64,000 nt of DNA from Heliocidaris erythrogramma (lineage: Eukaryota > Echinodermata > Echinoidea > Camarodonta > Echinometridae), in assembly GCA_025617745.1 (NCBI GenBank), contig CM046854.1, positions 60,159,606-60,223,605 on the forward strand, read 5' to 3'. Position numbers and translations under genes: made by a program. Under the pieces are notes generated by a model. That model made no database searches and was not told the origin of the DNA. It saw nothing but the letters and a program-made list of their open reading frames with translations. Positions 40,058 to 49,800 of this stretch are shown one piece after another. Position 1 is the stretch's first letter; each line of letters begins with the position of its first letter.

Positions 40058-40365
40058 TAAGGTTTGATTTGATTTGATTTTATTCGTCAGGTATATTGCA
40101 ATACAAACGCATCGAGGTACCATGACAGGATAGCCCATGAAAGCCGAAATGGCTTATTTCCAATGGGGTCCTTACCTAAATAACTGATTTAAAAATACAC
40201 TAAGAAAACACATTAGTACGGCTACAAGACTATTGTACAAGTACGACAAGTGATAGGAATGTACTAAAGTAGCAAAATAAAACATAACATTTTTTATAAA
40301 GTAGCCGAAGATTACATAAATGTGAAAACAAGACTTACTCAACGGAAAGAACTATATACAGAAAA

Positions 40366-41249
40366 TCATAATGAAACTATCGATAATAAACGTTGGTTAC
40401 ATAAGTCATATAATATAGGAAAAAAACCCTCTGAGCTACAAAAAAGAGAGGAGAAATACAGGTATGGAATAGACACATTTTTCAGATGATGCTTCAATAC
40501 CCTTTTAAAATGTAAATTTTTCGTTGTAAAAATTTCGTTCCTGACAAAATCTAACAGTTTCAGTGGAATAACCATTTCTAAAACCAGATTGAAATTCGTA
40601 TATTTTATTTTGTTTTCTTGAAAGTAGTTCTCTAATTGGGCATACACACATTTCTCCGGGACCTTCGAGACTATACTTAAAACGCTAATCGGTCTATAAT
40701 TGGTAACATTGTTTTATCTTTCCTTTTTATAAAGGGGTGTTACTTTTGCAATTTTCATTTCATCAGGGAAGGTGGAAGTTGAGATAGATAAGTTAATAAT
40801 GTTAAAGGTTTATACAAATATTTAGCTCCATCCTTCAAAAAACTGGCAGGTACCAAGTCAAGCCCGGTACTTTTTGATATTTTCAACTTATTTAATTCAT
40901 CTAAAACAAACTTTTCTTTGACAGGAGAAAAAAGAAAACAACCTTTCGATACACCCTTACTGTCGTATAATTTTTGTAATTCAACACTGTCCGTTCCAAA
41001 TTCATTTGTGTTGCTATCTGGCAGATTACTAGCTAATTTTTCTGCCACAGTTGTGAAATAATTGTTAAATTCGTTCGCTATCCTCATATTATCATGACAT
41101 AACTCCCCTTGGATATTAATAACATTCTCTTTAATATTCTTTTGTTTGTTTTTACAACCTAAATCTTTCAGATTCTTCCACAACTTTTTAGAATCATTTT
41201 TATGCTCATCAATTTGATTTTGGAAGTATTCATCTTTAGCCTGTCTCAC
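40366..41249 (-). pseudogene. LINE reverse transcriptase, N-terminal remnant
   Basis: Frames read ISKSTGLDLVPASFLKDGA (RT motif 0/1 region), then in other frames VTPLYK and NYRPISVLS, then VYAQLENYF near 40645. Reading stops being RT-like near 40500 and runs into the 3' untranslated sequence, so the YADD palm and everything after it are deleted. Confidence 0.7.
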
Positions 41250-41550
41250 TTTGCACCAAATTACGTAAAAGTTTATATTTCATTTCTAATTCTAAATTAC
41301 CGTTATCCTTTTTCATTCTTTTACAAGCTATATTTCTTTGTCTTATTAACGAAATAATTTCAGCATTCATCCATTTATCGGTTCTTTGCTTAATTCTTAC
41401 TTGTTTTAATGGAGCACATTTATCAACTATAGACATGAAAATATTTTTGAAAATTGACCACGCAGTATTTACTTCTTTACATTCTAATATGTCAGACCAA
41501 TTGACTTGAGATAAAACATTATTAAAATCATCTATACAATAGTTTCTCAT
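41236..41550 (-). pseudogene. LINE ORF2 linker between endonuclease and RT
   Basis: Contains VNWSDILECKEVNTAWSIF and MNAEIISLIRQRNIACKR, the segment that usually lies between endonuclease and RT in CR1-type ORF2. It is in a different frame from its neighbours, which marks indels. Confidence 0.65.
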
Positions 41551-41602
41551 ACACCAAATATTTATATTTCTATGCTGTCTGAATACAGGTCTTATAAGCT
41601 TC

Positions 41603-42120
41603 CTAGAGCAGTAGGTTAAAAATGATCACTAGGCCAATTTCAATAACACCACTTTGACAAATATTTTCTTCTTTACTGCTGATTACATGGTCTATTAATG
41701 ATGAAGTGGCCGATGTTGTTCGAGTGGGTTTAGTTATAAGTTGACTCAAACCATTTAAATTCAAAATATTCATGGATTTTTTTGATAATGAAGACTGCTG
41801 CAAAAGGCAGATATTCACGTCCCCTAAAATTATAACCTCATCATCTTTTGTTAATTTATCCAAGGTGTCAGTGAGATATTCCATAAAATAATGGTCTGTA
41901 GGGGGTCTGTACACAACACCTAGAGTAATGGGTTTTGTATGGGGTAATAGAATGTCAATCCATAACGATTCAATATCATTTTGTGTAAGATCTTCTCGTA
42001 CGTTAAATGCAATATCATTTCTAATATAAAGACAGACTCCAACACCATGTCCTCCTACACGGTCTCGTCTTAAAATACAATATCCATCGATACAAACTTC
42101 TTCATCGTTCACGGAAGAGT
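41603..42120 (-). pseudogene. LINE endonuclease, C-terminal part
   Basis: Reads NSSVNDEEVCIDGY, GVGVCLYIRND, LGVVYRPP, VIILGDVNI and SLIDHVISS, the ordered blocks of the apurinic/apyrimidinic-type endonuclease of LINEs; the D in GDVN and SLIDHV belong to its active-site region. The first part of the domain lies beyond the inserted element at 43068 onward. Confidence 0.8.
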
Positions 42121-42124
42121 TTAA

Positions 42125-43063
42125 AGCCCCCTCACACCTGACCGAATGTAGGCGGACGAAGGGTGACGAATGGGAAAAATGCACGAAATGCACGCGAATT
42201 CAACGAATTCAAATAAAATTTCCGTCAAATCATGCGATCAGTAACTATTGTCAAATTTTATCAACGAACGGTAAGCGAAGGATAAATATGACATGCGAAG
42301 GATATCGATTTTTCGGTTCACCTCTTTGAGTAAATTGCAGGCGAAGGCGAGCGAAGGGTTGATATAACCCAATAAGACGAACGAACAGTGAGCAATGGTT
42401 TGATATGGCGTGCGATTAGAAACGAAGACGAGGGAATAGATCGGGCGTTCTTGTACGTTACGGCCAGAGAAGTCATCCACGCAACATGAGTAGCGTGGCG
42501 AGTGGCAGGTCACAGTGAGCAGCTCAGGCGCCAAATTATTCGTGTGGTCATTCGCTCGCATTCGCAATCCATAGTTTGTCTTAGTATCTCTTAGCCTTGT
42601 CTTCGTGTATGTATCGCTATTAAAATTTAGTAAAAGTTAGTATTGGTTTCCCTTCGCATAGAAGATGGCAAGCGAAAATCCGTTTGTCATAGTATCTTCG
42701 TTTCCATGCGCAACTCATATTTTGTCATCGTGTTGCTTCGTTAAGGGTTCTTTCGAGATCGGTCCACTTTGGCAAAAGCGCGATGAGGGACTATGCGCGA
42801 CAATAACACACGAACGAAAAACGAACGATTACCGCAGACTAAATAAGAGATGCGAATTTAAACAGATGACCAACGATTTTTCAATTCGTCGGGAAATTTT
42901 AAACATATATTAAAAATTTCCGCGCGAATTTCAATAATCGCAGCTGTTCCTTCATAAATATGATTTACTATCAGTTAACATTGAAAACGATTTATAAAAA
43001 AATTCCTTTCGCCAGCCATCGCAAGGCATATTTCAGGCAATTCGGTTAGGTGTGAGGGGGCTA
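42125..43063. mobile_element. 939-bp terminal-inverted-repeat element inside the LINE endonuclease
   Basis: Ends AGCCCCCTCACACCTGACCG and, at right, the complement with one mismatch (TCGGTTAGGTGTGAGGGGGCT). TTAA at 42121-42124 and 43064-43067 flanks it (a 3-bp TTA reading is equally possible). Removing it and one flank restores the endonuclease frame across T-E-T-W-L-N-S-S, an independent check on the boundaries. No transposase frame. TTAA suggests piggyBac/Kolobok; TTA would suggest PIF/Harbinger. Confidence 0.8.
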
Positions 43064-43067
43064 TTAA

Positions 43068-43157
43068 CCACGTTTCAGTGATTGCAATTACAGAGATTCT
43101 ATTTTGAGAGAAAAGGAGTCGTAGTTCAGGTATTTTTAAAAAGAATTGATCTAACAT
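43068..43157 (-). pseudogene. LINE endonuclease, N-terminal part
   Basis: Reads LRLLFSQNRISVIAITETWL, which includes the ETWL motif holding the catalytic glutamate of the LINE endonuclease. It is cut immediately afterwards by the inserted element. Confidence 0.78.
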
Positions 43158-43694
43158 TCAAATGATGATTCATATAAAGCGCTTTCATCAACAGTATTCT
43201 GTATTCTAACTTCAGGGATAGGAGGTAAAATTGGTTGAGTGGGTTGAATATCTTCACAGGATTGAGTAAAAAGGGAGTCACAAAAAGGTGGTAATGAGCA
43301 CGTCAAACAGACCCAATTTTCATTGGGGTTATGACCTGGTATACTCAGAGAGAGAGATTTCAAGACATTTTGTATGGTACCACTTTTGGCAGGTGGAACA
43401 CAATAGGCCATGTTGGTTGTTTTTTACGGGTTTATCACATTTGCCGCAAGGGAATTTGTATTTAGGACCGGGATTAGTTTCTACATCACCAGATAGGAAA
43501 AGACGATAAAATATTTGATTATTTGTCTGAAATAACGTAGTTTGAAAGGTGGCCACAGAGTTCTGATAATACAAAATTCGGGAGTGAAAGTATTTTAAGC
43601 GTTTAAATGATTTTAGCGTAACATATTCAAACCTAGAAGCAACCCCGCAAGAACATAAACACGAAATTAAAAAATAAAATACAAGAATGTCCAT
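43151..43694 (-). pseudogene. LINE ORF1-like: hydrophobic start, 2A-like motif, PHD-type finger
   Basis: The first frame (43694-43329) starts with a hydrophobic segment (ILVFYFLISCLCSCGV), then GDVETNPGP at residues 69-77, then a Cys/His cluster C83, C86, C99, C102, H107, C110. A second frame (43411-43151) supplies the last W-V-C-x2-C pair of a C4HC3 (PHD) finger, so one indel lies near 43340-43400. In the 2A family, D-V/I-E-x-N-P-G-P makes the ribosome skip one bond, separating upstream and downstream products; 2A motifs at the start of LINE proteins have been reported in sea urchins and other animals. Function here is inferred. Confidence 0.75.
43464..43490 (-). other. 2A-like ribosome-skipping motif
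   Basis: Codes G-D-V-E-T-N-P-G-P, matching the D-(V/I)-E-x-N-P-G-P core exactly. Skipping would fall between the last G and P, releasing the 76-residue hydrophobic leader from the finger-containing product. Confidence 0.8.
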
Positions 43695-44086
43695 GACACC
43701 TTAAATACACACAGACACACACGCCTGCACCCTTATAAGCACTAAAAAATTATCCTGAAGCTCCATCTTCGAGACACTGGAAACACAGCTTCCTTGGCGT
43801 CATACAGACACGTTGATTGAGAGCTCCAGAATGTTTGTAAATATGAATTTCAAAAGATGCTAGACTGCAGACTGCAACAGGCTTGGACATCGCACACACA
43901 CATAAGGAGAGAGATGCGGAGAGAGTGATCGAAAAAGCAGCTGTCGGTTCCAACGGTCGAAACAAAAACAAAGCAGGCAAGGTCAGACTGGACAGGAATG
44001 TTAATAGCCCCCTTCTGAGTATATGGAGAAGTAGTGTGTAGTAGAAAGTTGTGGTCCAAGATAGAGAAAATGAAGTATAGTCTTGA

Positions 44087-44760
44087 AGAATGAATGAATG
44101 AATGAATTTATTGATCTTCCTTTGCTTTACAAAATCAACATATATTCGTAACATTTCGTAACATAACAATTACAAAAGCAAACATGTCAAATAAAGTTAA
44201 ACAAACTAAAGTAATATAATAATGAGGAAGACGAGGAGACCTTTAAAAGCTGGGCTTGTAAATTAGGTCCCTCAATATTAAAACAAAATATAACAATGTT
44301 TGTAAACAATGAATGGTAAACACAACTTGATTCCAGCTAATCTGGAAACTGTCTAATACTGTGCTAACTAAACAAATTTTAAGGTTATAGAAAATAAACT
44401 ATTTACACAAAAATGGATAGGTTAAAGGATGGAGGCGAAGATAGAGAGAGAGGGGAGCATGAAATTAAGAAAGAACATTTTGTAGACAAAGTCATATTGC
44501 ATAATACATTACTAGCATCAACTATCGCTAAAACATAATTCTGATTGTCATAAAGGTATTTATTAAAAAGATAAACTTTCATTTTTCGCTTAAAGACAGA
44601 AATACTAACAGAACTGGTTACAGCAGAGTTCAAAGAATTCCATAACTTTGGTCCTGTACAGATCAGTGTTTTCTGTGCAAACATTGTCCTTGCATGGGGG
44701 ATATGAAGAGCAGTAGCATTTCCTGTTGAATAATTATGAAACAAAGAAACAAAAGAGCAA
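44087..44760 (-). pseudogene. LINE 3' end of a second family, (CATT)n tail
   Basis: The minus frame (44744-44540) reads ICTGPKLWNSLNSAVTSSVS and FKRKMKVYLFNKY, the C-terminal block of CR1/L2-type ORF2. The 3' untranslated region follows and ends in AATG repeats on + (44087-44106), a CATT tail on minus. Different from the 38096 copy by sequence and tail. Confidence 0.72.
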
Positions 44761-46037
44761 GGCGAATATATTCCATGTCATAGTCCGTAACCGTCTGTCA
44801 TATGTAATCATATGTAATAAATATCAGCTAAGATATAGCCAGAAAAAATTAGCTTGGTTCGCAAAACAGGACCGAAAAGAAATAAAATAAACACTGGACA
44901 GTAGAGCTGATGAACCAGGGTCTAGAAAGTGCATAAAAGCACACACACACACGAAAAGGTGTTCCTGGGACCGGTATGATTTTGTTCTGCAAAACTATGA
45001 AGAATATGATGAAGTAAAAGATGAACTTCTGTAAAATCGCAAACGAAGCTTTAGGTTATTCCAAATGTTCCCATGTATCAAAATAAACATATCCAAAATA
45101 GGCATCAAAGATATTAATCAAGCTAAGTGATGAAATTTTGAGCAGAGACGCCCAGCGGACGCAGCCAAAGCTGCATCACCGCACTGTGTTGTATTGAGGT
45201 ACATGCTACCACTGCAAAAGTAATACTTGAATTAATGTATCAATATTGATTGCTATCAGTGGTGGACTTGTTATTACAGAGGAATGAAGTTACAAATGAG
45301 TGACTTTATCGCAATGCATTATATGAAATAGAAAATTCAATTCTCTTGTCCGTGCAGTTGCTAATTCTTTTTAGCAACCTCAAGACTGAACTACATTACA
45401 CCAGGCATTGGGCAATGTTCACAATATCCTTGTCAATGACGACTCTGAAAATAGTCAGACGCCTTTGACTCATATAGGCTTGCCCTGGACTTTTCAGTTC
45501 CCCTAAGAAGATCTCTGCTCAAAATCTCTTTAATACTTTGCTCTTCTTACTTCTTTGATGGGGCTAAGAGTATTTTTTTCAAGCCTATTTTAAAGGCATG
45601 TCATAGATAGACAGATAAATTGCTAATTGATAAAAAAAACATCATTGCGGCAAAGCCGAATTGCGATGAATTTACATGAAATTGCAGAAAATATATAAAA
45701 CAGATTACTTAACACTGATCAAAAATAACATAATAACGAACAATAGCCTATCTTTCTTGATTTGATAATTAGGAAATTGTATTTGTGTGAAAGGAAAAAA
45801 AAATGAAACTCTGTATCCAAGTTTTAGAAGCAACAATTTAACAATATTTTAATATTGCAAATTCATTTTTAATAACTCAATTTTCTGAGATGTTAAAACC
45901 ATTGTAATGCGAGAAATATGTTATTTTCATTGGATTTTACGGGGCATAGTACCCATAAACCATTATCTAAGTTTAAATTTTCAGTAAAACTCAGTGAATA
46001 TGAATTTTGGCGCACTTTGGAGCCATTCTGGCCCACT
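44761..46037. other. Intergenic DNA with a candidate MITE
   Basis: AAATTTTGAGCAGAGA near 45133 and TCTCTGCTCAAAAT near 45512 are opposed and about 390 bp apart, suggesting a small inverted-repeat element. Nothing coding. Confidence 0.4.
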
Positions 46038-46515
46038 GTGCGACGATTCGTAATTCCATAAATGAAATAGGGTTCATATTTCCTAAAGTTCGTTATTCCA
46101 AAAAGTTATGTAGGGCTCTATTGCTTTTTTCGGAATTATGAACCTCCGGAAAAAACGAACCTTTGGAAAAACGCCGGAAAACGCTGTATGTCTCCTGGTT
46201 TTTATCACTTCTCCCTCTCTCTCTCCCTTTCTTTCTCTCTTTTTAACGTTATTCGATTTGGAGGCACTTGTACCCTTCGCCACTGTAGCTACACCACTAT
46301 GGGTTACATGTCGTTTTTCCGAAGGTTCGTTACTCCGACGGTTCGTAATTCTGAAAATGAAATAGGGTTCATAATTCCGATAATGAAAAAGGGTTCATAC
46401 TTCCGAAGGTTTATAATTCCGAAAAGTTATGTAGGGCTCTATTGCATTTTCGGAATTATGAACCTCTGGAAAAACGAATTGCACCCCGTCTCCCCCCCCC
46501 CCCCCCCCCCCCCCC
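46038..46515 (+). repeat. Duplicated TTCGTAATTCCGAAAATGAA minisatellite block
   Basis: Two copies (about 46040-46180 and 46320-46480) share TTATGTAGGGCTCTATTGC and GGAATTATGAACCTC. The second copy carries several degenerate units like TTCATAATTCCGATAATGAA. It ends in a 24-base C-run (46492-46515). Confidence 0.65.
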
Positions 46516-46639
46516 ATGTAGGACAGTGTTTCAAGATTTAGAGCCATCTGTCCGTGGGTTTATGTTTAGGCCTATCCTCACACTGAATTCGTTGATCATG
46601 CCAATAATTCTAACAATCAACTCCTAGGCTAAGACTGAA

Positions 46640-46821
46640 TTGAAGAGCGCCATCTAAAACCTCGAATCTACCAACCGTCAAAGCAGTTTTTATGCCAAGC
46701 GTATATAAATGAGTACATCAAATTTTTCTAATCATAATCTAACAAACATTCAAGGACTATAGTACACACTAAAACCACTCTATGCCATATTTTCTTGAAT
46801 CTGTACGGGACGCTTGGAAAC
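46640..46821 (+). promoter_or_regulatory. 5' flank of gene B with TATA box
   Basis: TATATAAA at 46702-46709, 113 bases before the start codon. The whole stretch aligns with the gene A flank 5200-5385. The transcription start would fall near 46735, leaving a short 5' leader. The TATA word is not conserved in gene A. Confidence 0.5.
46702..46709 (+). promoter_or_regulatory. TATA box of gene B
   Basis: TATATAAA, correctly placed before a short leader; the paralogous site in gene A is GTGTAGCA. Confidence 0.5.
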
Positions 46822-46885
46822 ATGTCTGTAATTTCCATCATACCGATTGTTGGATTCATGGGATTGCTCATCTGCCTTTTTCCTG
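46822..46885 (+). CDS. Gene B exon 1: signal peptide
   Basis: ATG in the context GGAAAC-ATG as in gene A; 21 codons plus one base, hydrophobic IIPIVGFMGLLICLF core; donor GTAAGT at 46886, phase 1. Confidence 0.72.
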
Positions 46886-49800
46886 GTAAGTTTATATCGG
46901 ACGACGACAAACGTGCAAAGGCCATGACAACAGTCAGAAAGTCTTTAGTATGCATTACTTTTAGGAGTCACAGGTCACATTTACACTCATAAAATATATG
47001 CACAGACTTTGCAGATTGGGTAATTACAAAATAAAGAAGTCAACCTGACAAAAAAAAAACGAAGCAAAACGACAAAAGTTCCAATCACTTTGTGAAAAAA
47101 AATTGTTTATATTTGTGGGAAAAAAACCCCCTCTCATTTATTACAATGTTTTACTTACAAAATTTGTAGTAATTAAGCTAAAAAAATATATATATATTTA
47201 CATAAATGTAAACATGTTTAACCTATGGCCAAGTAGCGCTGGGGGGGGGGGGTAGGTTCACTCAAAGAAAGAAAGAAAATTTTACTTTCATGCTCATCCG
47301 ATTCAGATTAGAATTGTCTTTCGTTCTTTGAGTGAAATTATTATAGCAAGGTTAAAAATCGAATGGAAGAGCTTGTACAGGGTATACTGGGAGTGATTTT
47401 GCATTTTGGTTGTAAAGTTCTGCCCCGCCACTGCGGATCCAGGAATTTAATGTCGGGGTTGTGGTACGAGTTCTCTGACAAGGAAGTCCCTCAGTACTTT
47501 TCATTGAGGCGCTGAGGATTTTCCTTCCATGAACTTTGAAGAAAAACAACCCAACTTATTAACCAAAAACAAATTGGGTGCTCCAGCATTCTAATACCCG
47601 CGGCTCCAAGGTCCAATGGCTGGTATCGAAACAAGTGGATGAATGATTAAGCAAACTGACTTTATTTTTGCAGAATTAAGGTATTCCTCTTATGAGTTTG
47701 GTAATTGACACTTCATCTACCTCGTAAGAACGGTGCCTTCCTCCTACATTATAAGAGCACCCCTCAATGGCAGGACCCGCACTACGCCACTCTAGGATAT
47801 TCTTTTTCTTATTTGTTATATTATTTTTGTATCCCTCGTTCTATACATTTAGATGCACTTTAATTTTTAATTCATATTATTTTCTATTTAACTCAGCTGG
47901 ATTACTGCTTTCATTATGTTCATGGATATTGAATGTTTTCAAATATACAATCACAGACCTCGAAGAAACTTACATTAGTCAAAACGGATGTGTCATATAA
48001 AACATTTAAAGTCATGGGCGAAACAACTAGGTCTAGTGGGCTGCGGACCACCCCCCCCCCCCCCTCCTTCCCCCAAGGATTTTTAAATTTCTAATATTCG
48101 GGAAAACACCTCCTATTCGGCCAGCGAGGCGTGCCCAAAAATGGAATTTATGTGCATTTTCACTACAAAAAAGTCAACATTTTCGATAGCTTGCTTCGCT
48201 TGCTCGCGAAAAAAAACTGGAAATATGATATTGGGGGAAAAGGTCGTCAGCCTCCCCACCCCTTGGGAAAAGGTTCCCCTACTCTTATACTTAAAGCATT
48301 CAGTCGTACGCAGCAAATTTGTCTGAATAATTTAAAATTGTTGTATTGCTCTGTTACTTTTCATTTCCTTATTGAGGGCTGTTTCTAGGATGTAAATTGA
48401 TAGACGGAATTATTTATATCTTTACTGATCTAGGTCTTGGTATTTCTGGGCAGACTGTTGACACAGAGCCACATATTATCCTGGAGGTGGGAACAAGAGG
48501 TATACTACCATGTCATTCCCAGAGACGATCCTACTCAGTTGAGTGGAAAAAGATGGGGACATCCGAAACAGAGCGCCTTGTATCACTTGACCCACTCTTT
48601 AACGTTGGTGCCAGATATGGGTCTGGTTATGAGGCAGGTTTGTTCAATATCACAGATGACTTCTCGTTGGTCATCAATGATGTCAAAGTGCAGGACCAAG
48701 GACGATACTTATGTGCAGTCCTTGACTATGAAACTGGGAAACCCATTCGGAATTGGACACGAGTATCCGTGCAAGGTGAGAAAAAAGGGATCAAATTGCG
48801 AATGAGAGTAGACATTAGAGGAAGAGGAAATTGTTCGAAAGAAAAATTAATATTTACCATTCTGCGCCACAGCATAGAATAAGTGAAATCATTCGACAAT
48901 TCAACTTCTCTAAAATTGATATCTTTAATTCTGATAAATAAAGTATTTCTGTGCTGATTTTTTTTTTTTTTCATTCCTGCACTGCATTCTTGATACAATG
49001 TTAAAAGTAGGTCTGAAACGAAAAAAAATGTATTAATTGACAGATAATTAAGTGACGTGATTATATTGGTCCTTGAACACAGATAAAATGGGCAAGTGCT
49101 TCCACGATGGACGCGCTTGCTTCTCTTACTTATAAAAAATTCCGACTGCAAAGCATTTGTTATTAATGTTTTTCTTTTCATTTTTCTTTAAATGTAAAAG
49201 CTTTCCTCAGGATTAAAAAAAAAAATTATTGGGATACCAAGGATATAACAGATTCAAAATTAATGATAACTTTTGCATTATAATGACTATATTGGATAAA
49301 TACTGTTTCGCATGCTTTACCTGGACTGGATAGCCGCGTTCGTAATTATCAGGAAACTGATAAGTCAATAATATTTCATGAAATATTGCATGCTCAGCAG
49401 TTCACTGTAACATAGCATTTTTTTAAAATCATAATTTCTTAAAATCGCGTGATGTTTTAACGAGACAGTCATATGTTGAATCATAATGGCCTGAGAGAAA
49501 TTCTAAAAGATAAGACTGGTCATGCGATTACATTGTTATGGCTTACATGAATCGCAAAGTGTTCCCCCAAATTGCTTTAATTTTTCAGATAATTTTGATG
49601 ATAGTACAATTTCAATATGATAGTACGAGGCCACAATAACAGAATTTGTGACCTTGATAACTAGCTAAGCAGAAAACCGGTCTACATAACTGTCATTGTC
49701 ATACCATTTTATTTTATGTGAAAGGTTTGGCATTTTATCGGTAAAGTTCATTCCAATGGTAAACAGGTGGTTAAAGATAATGATGTTTAAACTTGAGTAC

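Larger units (their letters stand above)
40058..43700 (-). mobile_element. CR1/L2-like LINE, internally deleted and interrupted
   Basis: Minus strand, 5' to 3': ORF with hydrophobic start, 2A-like motif and PHD-type finger (43694-43151); apurinic-type endonuclease (43157-43068 and 42120-41603) split by the insertion 42125-43063; linker (41550-40755); start of reverse transcriptase; then a deletion of most of RT joining to the 3' untranslated region and a tail of AATCA repeats at 40058-40080. Several frame changes make it a dead copy. The same 3' end is at 13080-13480. Confidence 0.82.

Noticed and set aside
42238-42913. Frames inside the 939-bp TIR element, considered as a transposase
   Set aside because: Short, on both strands, without DDE/DDD-type motifs; the element looks non-autonomous.
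43750-44169. 139-residue minus-strand frame between two LINE pieces
   Set aside because: Low-complexity leucine/serine composition, no motif, overlaps LINE tail sequence.
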